From Microcaldota archaeon (GTDB lineage Archaea; Micrarchaeota; Micrarchaeia; Norongarragalinales; SBBD01): a DNA stretch of 64,000 nucleotides. The position numbers and the translations under genes are program-made. Positions 28,860 to 39,332 of the stretch are shown in pieces (position 1 is the stretch's first letter; every line of letters begins with the position of its first letter). Under the pieces are notes generated by a model. The model was not told the origin of the DNA. It searched no databases and was given only the letters and a program-made list of their open reading frames with translations. The stretch is from positions 1 through 64,000 of the forward strand of contig JACRGC010000009.1 in assembly GCA_016212475.1 (NCBI GenBank), given 5' to 3'.

Positions 28860-29399
28860 ATGTCTCGTTTTGGCTCAGAAACTTCCTCGATTATTGTTCT
28901 GCTAACTCTATTTTTAATTTCTCAACTCGTTGTTGCCGAATCATCGTTTCCTTCAATACCTCCCTCGGTAATTATAATTCCATCTAATCCTGGCGTATAC
29001 TTTGCACCGCAAATTGTCGAAACCAATAGCCTCAATACGATTGAAGCTTCCGTTAGCGTTTCCGAACTTTCAAGTGTTTTTTGTACTTCACCATCTAAAG
29101 ATCAAACGTGTTCGTGCAAAATAATTGGAAATTTTGATCCCAAAGGAGAAAATCTTGCCCAATTCCAATGTGATTTCAGACCTCCAGTAGAGGGGACTTA
29201 CTTGATAAATGCTGAATCAGACAAAAAAAAGATGCGGGGTACTTTTTCAGTTGTTATGCGCCCAGGAGAACGTCCTATTATTGAGCAAAAAATCGTACAA
29301 AAAGAATTTCCTTGGCTTTTTACGGTTTTAATTGGTGTTCTAATAATCGGAATTGTTTGCGCTTACCTTCTTTATAGGCATTTTCGCAAAACCAAGTGA
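28860..29399 (+). CDS. Secreted/TM-anchored Cys protein, paralog A
   Basis: Signal peptide, 4-Cys domain, C-terminal TM; strongly similar to ORF 31700-32461. Confidence 0.7.
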   Translation: MSRFGSETSSIIVLLTLFLISQLVVAESSFPSIPPSVIIIPSNPGVYFAPQIVETNSLNTIEASVSVSELSSVFCTSPSKDQTCSCKIIGNFDPKGENLAQFQCDFRPPVEGTYLINAESDKKKMRGTFSVVMRPGERPIIEQKIVQKEFPWLFTVLIGVLIIGIVCAYLLYRHFRKTK

Positions 29400-29465
29400 T
29401 TGCATTTTTCTCTCCTAAGCGGGCTATTCCCCAGCATATTTAAACCGCGCTTTCGAATTGTTAAC

Positions 29466-30851
29466 ATGGCCAAAAACAGCAATGATGCCGCCCTGGAAAA
29501 CGTATTTTCAGCTGTTGCAAAAAAAGTTTCTCCAACCCCAATTGAAGCGAAAACCGAAAAAGCATTTGCGCAATCCATCCGTTCAAAATTGCAAGCCGCT
29601 TTTGGCAATTCCGCGCAGCTCTTTTTTGTTGGCTCAACTGCGCGCGACACCGGCATTAGGGGGGATCGCGACATCGACATTTTCGTTGCATTCCCAAAAG
29701 GAAAAAGCCGCGATGAAATAGTTGCCAAGACCATTTCAACTGTGAAAAAAACCTTAAAGGCAAATTGGGAGATGCACTATGCCGAGCATCCGTATTTGCA
29801 GGGAAGGATTGATGGCTACAAATTGGAAATCGTCCCGTGCTTTAGAATTCAAATGAACGAGGGCATAATTTCAGCAGTTGATAGAACGCCCCTCCACGCG
29901 CTTTATTTGCAAAAAAAACTAACTGAAAGGCAAAAAAGGGATGTCCGTGTATTAAAAGCACTCCTTAAAGCGCATGGCATCTACGGAGCTGAACTTGAAA
30001 TTGAAGGATTTTCCGGCCTAGTTTGCGAATACCTGGTTTTGAACTACAGATCTTTAGCAAATCTCCTAAAAGAGGCAAGTTCATGGAAACCTCCAATGGT
30101 TTTGGACATTGAAAACTACCATGAAGGGAAATATGATCTGCTTATAAAAAAATACCAAACCCCTCTCATAATAATTGATTTCATTGATAAAAACCGCAAC
30201 GCAGCAGCTGCAATTTCCCTGCACAGTTTTTCAAAATTCATCCAAATCAGCAGGCAGGTTTTGCAAAAGCCAAGTTCTTCTTGGTTTGAAAGGAAAATCC
30301 CAAAAATCAACCTCCCAAAACTCCATTCCGAGCTGGAAAGCCGCAATTTCCTCCTTCTTAAAATGGCAAAGCCAAAAGGAATCATAAGCGATGTGCTGGT
30401 TCCGCAGCTTAGGCGGTCTGCAATGTCAATTGAAAAACAGCTTAAGCTGTTTGATTTTGATGTATTCAACAGCTTCTCGTTTTCAGATGAAAAATACTCG
30501 TGCATTTTGCTTGAACTTCCCTTCCTTGAAAACTATCCGCTTGAAAAAATCCAAGGCCCGCCAATTTTCATGGAAAAAGACCTCCAAAAATTCCTCTCAA
30601 AGCATAAAAACTCAAAACGGCTACTGATTGAAAACGGCAAAGCAGTTTCAGAGCAGCCGCGGAGGGAAAAATCCGCAGTTTCAATCATCCAAAAAATCAG
30701 GAAATCCCCGCAAAAATCCGGCATCGGCTCAAATTACCTGCTTCCGTTCAAAAATAGCTCAATATTTTCCGGGCAAGCACTGTTAGCCGCTCTTAAGAAG
30801 AACCCCTCATTTAAGGCAAAATTTGCAGAATTCCTAAGTTCCGAACTTTAA
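29466..30851 (+). CDS. cca: CCA tRNA nucleotidyltransferase (archaeal class I)
   Basis: 'LFFVGSTARDTGIRGDRDIDIFVAFPKG', 'GYKLEIVPCF', 'FSGLVCEYLVLNY'. Confidence 0.92.
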   Translation: MAKNSNDAALENVFSAVAKKVSPTPIEAKTEKAFAQSIRSKLQAAFGNSAQLFFVGSTARDTGIRGDRDIDIFVAFPKGKSRDEIVAKTISTVKKTLKANWEMHYAEHPYLQGRIDGYKLEIVPCFRIQMNEGIISAVDRTPLHALYLQKKLTERQKRDVRVLKALLKAHGIYGAELEIEGFSGLVCEYLVLNYRSLANLLKEASSWKPPMVLDIENYHEGKYDLLIKKYQTPLIIIDFIDKNRNAAAAISLHSFSKFIQISRQVLQKPSSSWFERKIPKINLPKLHSELESRNFLLLKMAKPKGIISDVLVPQLRRSAMSIEKQLKLFDFDVFNSFSFSDEKYSCILLELPFLENYPLEKIQGPPIFMEKDLQKFLSKHKNSKRLLIENGKAVSEQPRREKSAVSIIQKIRKSPQKSGIGSNYLLPFKNSSIFSGQALLAALKKNPSFKAKFAEFLSSEL

Positions 30852-30887
30852 ATGTAAAAATCAGAATTTTGATTCGAATCAAACCAC

Positions 30888-31646
30888 TTATCTCCTTCCC
30901 AATCTGAATTTTGATCCGGGGAAAGCCCTGATTAGCGCTTGGTTTAAGTTTTCCCTTCTATCCATTGCCTGCCTATATTGTACCCTCCCAAAATTGCTTT
31001 TTTCTACAGCTTCCAAAACCATTCCGGATTTTCGCTTTCCCTTAATTACGGATGCAATTTTACCCTTTATTCCGATTTCGCTTGTTTTCATAAGCCCAAG
31101 CTTGGTCTTGAAAAAAATCGCCGGATTCCTAAACGCGCCTTGGATTATGCTTCTAACCCCTGCAACTTCCGAATTTTTTATAAGGGCATTCCTAAAAGCT
31201 GCCTTATCCGCAACCGAAACATTTGGGTTATCAAAATAATTTTCCGTCCTTTGGAACAATTCGAGAACTCTTTGGGCCTGCTTGCTTGTGCCCAGATCTT
31301 TTTTGTTTTTTTGCCTGCCTTCCCATGCTTCCTTGGATTTTTCGCCCATAGCGAATTTTGCGCCGCTAAAAAACGCGGATGAAATGTTTGTCTTATATGT
31401 GTCAAACGCCCTTTCCGATCCTATTTTTTCAGAAGAAAGCGTTCCAAGCGAATCTGCAATCTGAATTTGCCTTGGGCTGTACCCTTCGTAGAGCCTGCGG
31501 TTTTCCAGCCTCTTGTAGCCTTCATTCCCAACGCCGACGAAAGCGGCGTATGCAATGCCAGCTCCAATGATTCCTGCCTTTGCCCATTTTCTTAGAGAAT
31601 TTTTAGGCGTGTAGACGTTTTTCCTCCCTTCAAACAAATTTGCCAT
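30888..31646 (-). CDS. Hypothetical protein
   Basis: Intact ORF of about 252 aa, no recognised motif. Confidence 0.55.
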   Translation of the reverse strand: MANLFEGRKNVYTPKNSLRKWAKAGIIGAGIAYAAFVGVGNEGYKRLENRRLYEGYSPRQIQIADSLGTLSSEKIGSERAFDTYKTNISSAFFSGAKFAMGEKSKEAWEGRQKNKKDLGTSKQAQRVLELFQRTENYFDNPNVSVADKAAFRNALIKNSEVAGVRSIIQGAFRNPAIFFKTKLGLMKTSEIGIKGKIASVIKGKRKSGMVLEAVEKSNFGRVQYRQAMDRRENLNQALIRAFPGSKFRLGRR

Positions 31647-31699
31647 ATCCAAATAATAGGATAGATATTGTTTTTAAGCGCTTTTCCCATCTCTTAATC

Positions 31700-32461
31700 A
31701 TGTTTTCATTCAGGCTTGCGATTTTATTTGCAATATTTGCGATGAATTATTGCCTTGCAGCGGGCCCAAATGATTTTCCCGACCCAATAGATGCAATTTC
31801 CGGAAACGTTTCTTCTAGTGTTATTGTAATCCCCGAAAATCCCGGAGTTTATCTCGAACCCGCTATCGTCGAATATAACAATGTCAATAAATTTGAAGCT
31901 TCTGTTAGCGTATCCGAGCTTTCAAATGTCATTTGCATCTCCCCCGAAACCAGCCCAGAATGCTATTGCAAAATAATTGAGAATTTCGAGCCCCAAGGAG
32001 TAAATCTTGCGCAATTCCAATGCGAATTTCGGCCCCCTGTTTCTGGTACATACCAAATCAATTTGGAATCCAGCAAAAAAATGGCGTGGGGTAATTTTTC
32101 TGTCATCATGAGGCCAGGCGAAGCTCCGATAATCGAGCAAAAAATCCCCCAAAACCAGTTTGGCGAGATGATTTTTGCGATAATTTTCCTTGGCATGATA
32201 GTTTGCAGCTATCTTTTCTACTTCTTCTACAAATTAGTCAACCGCAAGCGCGACGCCCTGAACAAGGTTTACGAGGAGCGCCAAAAAACCGAGGATGACA
32301 TGAAGGTTTTGCGCTACAGGTTCTTCAAGCGTGAAATAGATGTCAACACCTACAATTCCGTATTCCAGCAAAAGGAAAAGGAACTAGCGGACATAAATGA
32401 TAAAATAGTTGCCCTGATAAAATCCAAAAAGGGCGCAATGAAAACTCCCGCATCAGAATGA
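31700..32461 (+). CDS. Secreted/TM-anchored Cys protein, paralog B with cytoplasmic coiled coil
   Basis: Shares VSVSELS..C..C.CKII.NF.P.G.NLAQFQC.FRPPV.GTY.I..ES.KK...FSV.MRPGE.PIIEQKI with paralog A. Confidence 0.7.
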   Translation: MFSFRLAILFAIFAMNYCLAAGPNDFPDPIDAISGNVSSSVIVIPENPGVYLEPAIVEYNNVNKFEASVSVSELSNVICISPETSPECYCKIIENFEPQGVNLAQFQCEFRPPVSGTYQINLESSKKMAWGNFSVIMRPGEAPIIEQKIPQNQFGEMIFAIIFLGMIVCSYLFYFFYKLVNRKRDALNKVYEERQKTEDDMKVLRYRFFKREIDVNTYNSVFQQKEKELADINDKIVALIKSKKGAMKTPASE

Positions 32462-32495
32462 TTGCGTGATTTTTTGATTTTCCGCTTTTCCAAAC

Positions 32496-34391
32496 CTATT
32501 TCTTAACTTCCGAAAATTCGGCGTCCTGGACATTATCATCGTTTCCGTTTCCAAAACCCGAATAATCCTTTTGGCCGCCTGCGCCTTCTTTTCCTTCAAA
32601 CCCTTCTCCTTGGCTTTGCGATCCCTCTGAGCCGGCATTCCCCTTCTGGTAAAATGAGGCTCCAATTGCCTGCACTTCCTTTTTCAGCTTTGAAATCCCC
32701 TCAGTTAGCTTATCCTTGTCCTTTTCCGCAATTGCCTTGCGCAAATTTTCAATTGCTTCCCTTACGGTTTGCTTTTGGGCATCCGTAATTTTTTCCTTGA
32801 GCTCTTCCATCGACTTTTCGGATGTGTAAATCATCGAATCGGCCTCATTTTCCAAATCAACCATTTCCTTCCTTTTTTTATCCTCATCAGAAAATTCCTG
32901 CGCCTGCTTCATCATCCTCTCGACTTCTTCCTTGCTTAATTTGTGCGGGGCAGTGATTGTGATCTTTTGCTCCTTTTGCGTTCCCATATCCTTTGCGGAC
33001 ACATGCAATATCCCATTCGCATCAATATCAAAAGTCACTTCGATTTGCGGAACCCCCCTTTGAGCCGGCGGTATTCCTACCAGCCCAAAATTCCCAAGCT
33101 CCACATTATCCTTAGCCATTGCCCTCTCGCCCTGGAACACGCGGATATCGACCGATGTTTGGAAATCAGCAGCAGTTGAGAATGTTTGCGATCTTTTCGT
33201 TGGAATTGTAGTGTTCCTCTCAAGTATTTTTGTGAAAACACCCCCCATGGTTTCAATCCCAAGCGAAAGCGGCGTCACATCCAAAAGCAAAATATCCTTA
33301 ACTTCGCCGGCAAGCACTCCTGCCTGGATTGAAGCTCCAAGCGCGACCACTTCCATCGGATCTACTCCTCTTTCAACCTTCTTTCCTAAATGATCCTCAA
33401 CAAATTTTTGCACAATTGGCATCCTTGTTGGCCCCCCGACCATGATGATCCTATCAATTGTTGCAGGGGTCAATTTTGCATCCTTGATTGCCCGATTCAG
33501 CGGATTTTCGCACCTTGCAATTATTGGCCGGATAATCTCTTCAAGCTTTGATCTTGTGATTTGCATCTGAAGATGCTTTGGCTGATTAGCAACGGATGTG
33601 ATGAATGGCAAATTGACCTCCGATTGCACAACAGTTGAAAGCTCGATTTTTGCCTTTTCAGCTGCCTCTCGAAGCCGCTGCATTGCCGTGCCATCGTTCC
33701 TAAGCTCGGCTCCTTCCTTTTTCTTGAATTCGCTTGCAATATATTCGATCAGTGCATTATCCATATCCGTTCCCCCAAGCTGGGTGTCCCCTGCCGTGCT
33801 AAGAACTTCAAAAACGCCCTTCCCAAAATCCATTATGGTCACATCAAGCGTTCCTCCCCCCAAATCAAACACCAGGATTTTTTGGTCCTTTTCCGTCTTG
33901 TCAAGCCCGTATGCAAGGGCGGCAGATGTTGGCTCGTTTACAATCCTTACAACTTCCAAACCGGCAATTTCGCCAGCATCCTTGGTTGCCTGCCTTTGGT
34001 TGTCATTAAAATATGCCGGCACCGTGATGACCGCTTTTTTTATCGGCTCTCCAATGAACGCTTCCGAATCGTTTTTGATCTTCTTTAAAATGAATGCGGA
34101 AATCTGCTGGGGCGTGTAGCTTTTCCCAAAAATCTTGTAAATGTGGTCAGATCCCATTTTCCTCTTTGCCGCGTAAACCGTACCTTCCGGGTTGCTAACC
34201 GCCTGCCTTCTTGCCGGCTCCCCAACCAAAACCTCGCCATCCTTGGTAAAAGCAACAAAAGATGGGAACGCTTTTCCGGCAACAGTTGTGCCTTCAGCTG
34301 ATGGCACAATTTCTGGCCTTCCACCTTGCATGAACGCCGCAGCAGAGTTGCTCGTTCCCAAATCTATTCCAATTATTTTTTCCTTTGACAT
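32496..34391 (-). CDS. dnaK: Molecular chaperone DnaK (Hsp70)
   Basis: '[19 protein letters not shown]', '[17 protein letters not shown]', '[17 protein letters not shown]'. Confidence 0.97.
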   Translation of the reverse strand: MSKEKIIGIDLGTSNSAAAFMQGGRPEIVPSAEGTTVAGKAFPSFVAFTKDGEVLVGEPARRQAVSNPEGTVYAAKRKMGSDHIYKIFGKSYTPQQISAFILKKIKNDSEAFIGEPIKKAVITVPAYFNDNQRQATKDAGEIAGLEVVRIVNEPTSAALAYGLDKTEKDQKILVFDLGGGTLDVTIMDFGKGVFEVLSTAGDTQLGGTDMDNALIEYIASEFKKKEGAELRNDGTAMQRLREAAEKAKIELSTVVQSEVNLPFITSVANQPKHLQMQITRSKLEEIIRPIIARCENPLNRAIKDAKLTPATIDRIIMVGGPTRMPIVQKFVEDHLGKKVERGVDPMEVVALGASIQAGVLAGEVKDILLLDVTPLSLGIETMGGVFTKILERNTTIPTKRSQTFSTAADFQTSVDIRVFQGERAMAKDNVELGNFGLVGIPPAQRGVPQIEVTFDIDANGILHVSAKDMGTQKEQKITITAPHKLSKEEVERMMKQAQEFSDEDKKRKEMVDLENEADSMIYTSEKSMEELKEKITDAQKQTVREAIENLRKAIAEKDKDKLTEGISKLKKEVQAIGASFYQKGNAGSEGSQSQGEGFEGKEGAGGQKDYSGFGNGNDDNVQDAEFSEVKK

Positions 34392-34461
34392 ATAACCACC
34401 CAATTAAGAATTTTTATTAAAAGAAATTTTACCTCATAAACATCGTTTTTTTGCAATCAAA

Positions 34462-34971
34462 TTATTCTTTGGTAAATACCATTACCTTTGCAAATCTCAT
34501 GACGATCCCGTTTAGCATATACCCTTTTTGAACGATTTTAGCCACCTTCCCCTTAAGTTTTTCATCGGCTGTTTTTTCCTCTCCAACCGCCTCATGCAAA
34601 TCCGGATCGAACAAATCCCCGCTTTTCAGGGGAATTTGCGATAGGCCGTGCATCTTTAGGGACTTGCTTAGGTTTGCAAAAATCATCTCCACTCCTTTTT
34701 TTCCATCCCCTTCCGGAAAATGCACAATTGCCTGCTCGAATTCATCCAAAACCGGCAAGACATCCTCCATCACAGCTTCTGTAGCAATCATTATGGTTTC
34801 CATTTTTTCCTTTGCCACTCTTTTCTTGAAATTCTCAAAATCCGCCTGCATGTACTTAAGCCTTGTCAAATACTCCTCCGCATTCTTCTTTTGCTCAAGG
34901 TAAAGCTGTTGGAAATCTTCCTTGCCCTCTTCCGAAGCATCGGATTTTGGCTCATCATCTTTATTTTCCAT
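34462..34971 (-). CDS. grpE: Nucleotide exchange factor GrpE
   Basis: 'YLTRLKYMQADFENFKKRVAKE', 'LPVLDEFEQAI', 'DPDLHEAVG', 'VAKIVQKGYMLNGIVMRFAKVMV'. Confidence 0.95.
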   Translation of the reverse strand: MENKDDEPKSDASEEGKEDFQQLYLEQKKNAEEYLTRLKYMQADFENFKKRVAKEKMETIMIATEAVMEDVLPVLDEFEQAIVHFPEGDGKKGVEMIFANLSKSLKMHGLSQIPLKSGDLFDPDLHEAVGEEKTADEKLKGKVAKIVQKGYMLNGIVMRFAKVMVFTKE

Positions 34972-35050
34972 AATTATTCACGATTCCAATAAATTTTGAA
35001 TTTCATATCCCAAATTCAAATCTTTTCCCATTTTCAATAATTTTCCCTTA

Positions 35051-35455
35051 TCACTCAAAACCCATCTCATCATCAATTTCAGCTGCCATTTTCTTGATCA
35101 TCCTAAACATCCTAAGCATGTCGTTTTCCATCTCCTCGACGGTTTCCTCCAAATTTTGCGCCCTAAGCTCGTATTCCCTGCCTCTTCTAACAATCAAGCC
35201 TGTTTCCATGAGCTTGTTTAGATGGTATACCGCCCCTCCCCTTGTAACGTGTATTTTCCTGCTAATTGTAATGCTCCTAATCCCGCCCTCCTTCCTTTTT
35301 GATTCCTTTTCCAAAATCTCCTTGAAAATCTCCTTGGCTACGCTTTGGGAATCTGTTGGAATCCCAATTGAATTGCAAAACGCGTCCAATTCGCCATTCA
35401 AATCCTTCCTCGAAGGCCGCTCCATCCTCTTGATTGTAATCTGCTTGGCATCCAT
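35051..35455 (-). CDS. HTH transcriptional regulator upstream of grpE-dnaK
   Basis: 'ITISRKIHVTRGGAVYHLNKLMETGLIVRRGREYELR' winged-helix motif. Confidence 0.65.
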   Translation of the reverse strand: MDAKQITIKRMERPSRKDLNGELDAFCNSIGIPTDSQSVAKEIFKEILEKESKRKEGGIRSITISRKIHVTRGGAVYHLNKLMETGLIVRRGREYELRAQNLEETVEEMENDMLRMFRMIKKMAAEIDDEMGFE

Positions 35456-35613
35456 GAAAATTATCCCCGGCTGTTTTCCAGCTAATGCTATATTGCAAGT
35501 TAAATTTATAAATTAGTTGGTTAAAATGACTATTTGGCTAATTTTAAACAGTATTTTGCTGATTATTAAAAATAACGCTATTCCTAAGGAAAAAAATAAA
35601 AAAACAAAGAAAA

Positions 35614-35970
35614 TCAGTGCTCATGGCCCTTGTTTACGATCGTCCCCTCTCGCTTAACGTTTTTATTTGCGTGGACCAATATTTTTTCCTTTTTAAAGTG
35701 CCTAAGGGCTTGCTCGATAAATTTCTCATTACCTTTTTTTGGCAAGGAATAACCATGGTAATCAACACCCAATCTCAATGGCGCGCTTACATTTACCCCC
35801 GTTTTCCTAAGTTCACTTGCAAATTCCTTTGCGTGTTCTGGAAACATATGGTGGACATAGAACAATAATTTCCCATTCGGCCCCGGCTCAAGTATTGCCG
35901 ATTGCAATTTTTGTTTTTTTAATAAGTTTACTCCCTCATGTCCCTCCTCTTTTCCTGTAATGTCTCCCAT
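35614..35970 (-). CDS. Hypothetical protein
   Basis: 118-aa ORF from MGDITGKEEGHEG. Confidence 0.5.
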   Translation of the reverse strand: MGDITGKEEGHEGVNLLKKQKLQSAILEPGPNGKLLFYVHHMFPEHAKEFASELRKTGVNVSAPLRLGVDYHGYSLPKKGNEKFIEQALRHFKKEKILVHANKNVKREGTIVNKGHEH

Positions 35971-36005
35971 GAAAACACCTCTTCTTCTAATCACAATAAA
36001 TGTTT

Positions 36006-37202
36006 TTATATGCTATCTATCGCTTTTTCAATTTCCCCTTCAGCTAGCATTTCAAAAAGCTCCTGGGGATCTTCCAGCAAAATTCCTTTCTGCTTAAGCT
36101 TTTCTTTTAGTATTTCCATCCCCATTTCCCTTGCATTCCTCCCATCCTGCCTAAGCCTTCTGATCCCTTCAATCCGATCCTTAAGCTCCTTAGTTTCAAA
36201 ATTCTTATCGACATAAATGAGCGCCATTTCATCGTATTTTGCAACTACTTTTTCAACCTGCAAATGCAAATTCTCGCCGTTTTTCAAAGTGCCTTCCAAT
36301 TTCAATTTGATCCGGGGCTTTTTCATGTGCGTTCCGGAAAGCAATTTTGAAATCTCCAAATCTATGGTTTTTTCAACATCAAGCGCCGTTGCATTTGAAA
36401 AAACAAGTTCCCTAAAGTAAAACGGCCGGCTCTCTATTGGAATAAATTCCGCTTTCTGGTTGTCCGAATCAAACATGTAAAAGCCCTTCTGCTTCTCCTC
36501 ATTTTTTTTCATCTGCGTAACAACAGTTGATCCGGCAACTAGCAATCTCCTCCCATGGATGTTCAAATCATGGTTCCAATGGATGTGCCCATTCACATAA
36601 AGCTCAAATCCATCGGGAAGTTCCTCCATTGCAACATCCTCTTCCCTTTCAACTGGTAGCAGCTCCTTCAAATTCTGATGGAAAACAAAAATGTTGTACG
36701 CCCCGTCAACCGGCTTGAATTCCGCAACTTCAAGTGTCCTTTTGAAATACTCTTCAGGAACCCCTCCAAGGCCTTGCAGGGCAACTGTTTTGCCGCTCTT
36801 TTTTAGAAGCACGGTTCGCGTATGAAAGTTTAGCACCAAATTTGCGCTATCCAGTATTTGTATGATGTTTGCAAGGCCCTTTCCCCTCCGCTCATGCGTC
36901 CCCCAGATTGCAAGGATTGGGATCCCATTGTTTTTGAGCGATTTTTCTTCATCCCCATCCAATTCAAAAACTTCGATTTCCTCCCTCTCCTTATTGCTAG
37001 CGCTTAGATTTGAAATTTCAGAAAACAGCTCAATTGTTTCCTTGACGGTTTCCTGCCTTGGAATCCGAATATCGTAAATATCTCCCGGAAGCAAAATCGC
37101 ATCGGCGTTAAGCTTTAGCGCCTTTAGCATAGCCTCCCTTGCCTGCGGAAGCGCGTCTTCATTGAACCCGAAGTGGCAGTCTGAAATTATTGCAATTCGC
37201 AT
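36006..37202 (-). CDS. Metallophosphoesterase, Mre11/SbcD-like
   Basis: 'MRIAIISDCHFGFN', 'ILLPGDIYD', 'IWGTHER', 'VFHQNLKEL', 'YVNGHIHWN'. Confidence 0.8.
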   Translation of the reverse strand: MRIAIISDCHFGFNEDALPQAREAMLKALKLNADAILLPGDIYDIRIPRQETVKETIELFSEISNLSASNKEREEIEVFELDGDEEKSLKNNGIPILAIWGTHERRGKGLANIIQILDSANLVLNFHTRTVLLKKSGKTVALQGLGGVPEEYFKRTLEVAEFKPVDGAYNIFVFHQNLKELLPVEREEDVAMEELPDGFELYVNGHIHWNHDLNIHGRRLLVAGSTVVTQMKKNEEKQKGFYMFDSDNQKAEFIPIESRPFYFRELVFSNATALDVEKTIDLEISKLLSGTHMKKPRIKLKLEGTLKNGENLHLQVEKVVAKYDEMALIYVDKNFETKELKDRIEGIRRLRQDGRNAREMGMEILKEKLKQKGILLEDPQELFEMLAEGEIEKAIDSI

Positions 37203-37286
37203 ATGACTAATCAAGCAGTGCAAAACTATAAATTGGATGCGATTGCAAAAATCAGATATTTGCCGCTTGCCTCTTGCGCCTATTTC

Positions 37287-39107
37287 CTAAGCCTTAGCAG
37301 GCGTAGCTATTTGCGCCTTCTTCCGAACATCAACATCCTCCTTGCACTTAGGGCAGGTGTAGACGAACGCGCCTTCATTGATCTTGATTGATGGCGAGCA
37401 ATTCGCGCACATCCCAGTTCCGCAGTACGGGCAGAAAATGATTTTAGAATTCTTTGAATGGCAAGTTGGGCATCCCATTCCCTTTTCAGCTTCGATTTTT
37501 ACAAATGAAATTTCCGCCTTTGAATCCATTTTTTGCGTTGCAGGCTGCTTTGCATTCAAATCCTCAAGCTGCGACATGACGCTTGATTGCCTTTGCTCAT
37601 CCTTTGGCTTATCCCCCAAAATATCATTGAATGTCATCTTATCCTCCTGCTTGCCAACCGATTTAAGCAACGTTTCCTTGGGCGGGGCAACCGACAAATT
37701 GGATCTTAAGCTTCCAGATCCTTCAGAAGTTTTCAATTGCGAATAAACATCATTTACAAGCGAATCAAAATTATCGCTTTGCGCAACCTCATTTGTTGCA
37801 AGAACGCTTACGCCCCTATTCAGACCGCTTCCCTCCCCTCCCTTCAAAAGATACCTCCTATGCACGATAATCCCTTTTTCCGCTTCGCTAAGCGGCGCTT
37901 TTGGCGCATCGACTGCTCCCGCATTCCTAGCAGTTGCCTCCTGCTCGTGGAATTTTTGCATCTCCCGATAAATTGCGTGCTGGCCCGGCCTTATTTGGGG
38001 CCGCTCCGGCTGTAATTTGACTTCCTTTGGCAAAATATCGTCAAGTATTAATTCGGCTTGCAGCTCCTCTGCTTTTTTCCTTTGCTCCCCTAAAAATTTC
38101 GAATCGGATTTGAAATTCGTATCCTCGGATTTAATCTCCTTTTTAGGTATTTCAATTGGCTGATCCTTCATGATTTCAGCTTTCATGCCGGTTAGCGATT
38201 CATTTTCGCCCATTTGCGCGTCCCTGATCCGCTTCCTAATTTGTGCTGCATTTTGTATATTTTCACTGATTTGGGAATTGCCATCCTTCTTTTCATTGAT
38301 CACATCGCCCATCATTGCCATGTACCCTTTCCTATCCGAGACAGCATCCTTTGGCGCTTCCTTATTCATGTAAACCGTATCCGGAACTCCCGGGCTTTTT
38401 TGCACGGATTTTTCTCCACTTGATTGCTTCCCAAGTTTTTCCGCGAGCGCTTGCATTTGCTGCTGCATAGGGGTTAGCTGCATTTGCGGCGCAATTGGCA
38501 CGGTTTTCAATTTCCTTTGCTCGTCAATCCTTACGGCGTTGCCTTTTTTTGGAAATAAGTACGATCTGATTTTAGAAACAATATCGTCCCTTCTTTGCAA
38601 AACAACCTGCTGCGAAGAAACCGCTTCAAGTTCCGAATCCCGAATTTTGGTGATCAATTCCTTCTTGCTTTTATCCTGCCTAACCCCCGCGTCCGATCCC
38701 GACCGCTTTCCAATGATTTTTTCATTCACTTCATTTTCCCCTTCAACTTCCCTTCCCCTTTCGAATTTGATGTTGATTGTCCCTTGCATTGGAACCCCAA
38801 TTGTTAGGAAATCAGGCTTTGAGAACATCACATATAATTTGAGGAAAACAAATGTCAAAAGAAAAACCATGAACAAAACAATAGGGTAAACCCCATTTCC
38901 CAGCAAGACTTCTAATTTCCCATCGTAAATATAATCGATTCCAAGGGAAACTAGTGCAAGCAATCCGCCGGCAACCGCTCCGGCCCCGCTTTTGTATTCG
39001 TTGCTTTGGAGCCTTAAATCAGGGAAAGTCAATCGTAGGAGCAAATAGCCAAGTGTCACGGAGCCGACAATGAAATATATGTAATATGCAATTGCCAATA
39101 ATTCCAT
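37287..39107 (-). CDS. Membrane protein with long charged linker and C-terminal zinc ribbon
   Basis: N-terminal TM helices; C-terminal 'GCPTCHSKNSKIIFCPYCGTGMCANCSPSIKINEGAFVYTCPKCKEDV'. Confidence 0.65.
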   Translation of the reverse strand: MELLAIAYYIYFIVGSVTLGYLLLRLTFPDLRLQSNEYKSGAGAVAGGLLALVSLGIDYIYDGKLEVLLGNGVYPIVLFMVFLLTFVFLKLYVMFSKPDFLTIGVPMQGTINIKFERGREVEGENEVNEKIIGKRSGSDAGVRQDKSKKELITKIRDSELEAVSSQQVVLQRRDDIVSKIRSYLFPKKGNAVRIDEQRKLKTVPIAPQMQLTPMQQQMQALAEKLGKQSSGEKSVQKSPGVPDTVYMNKEAPKDAVSDRKGYMAMMGDVINEKKDGNSQISENIQNAAQIRKRIRDAQMGENESLTGMKAEIMKDQPIEIPKKEIKSEDTNFKSDSKFLGEQRKKAEELQAELILDDILPKEVKLQPERPQIRPGQHAIYREMQKFHEQEATARNAGAVDAPKAPLSEAEKGIIVHRRYLLKGGEGSGLNRGVSVLATNEVAQSDNFDSLVNDVYSQLKTSEGSGSLRSNLSVAPPKETLLKSVGKQEDKMTFNDILGDKPKDEQRQSSVMSQLEDLNAKQPATQKMDSKAEISFVKIEAEKGMGCPTCHSKNSKIIFCPYCGTGMCANCSPSIKINEGAFVYTCPKCKEDVDVRKKAQIATPAKA

Positions 39108-39332
39108 AAGTAACGGGACGCTTCCCAAGTTTAAATAAATAACCCCAAAGAGCCGCTTGAAATTATTTGGGGCAATTTACCCGCAAACCCAAAAAATCAA
39201 ATCCAAATATTCCGTCCTTAGCTGCTCTTTTTCAATTGGCCTTTCCTTCCAATTTATGCGTCATTTTTGCCTTCTTAGGGAGATATAAATATCTTGCCTA
39301 GCACTATATCTTTCAATCATTTGGTGGAACTT

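Noticed and set aside
36006-39107. Mre11-Rad50-HerA-NurA DNA-end-processing operon
   Set aside because: Only the Mre11-like gene is present; the upstream ORF is a TM/zinc-ribbon protein, not Rad50, HerA or NurA.
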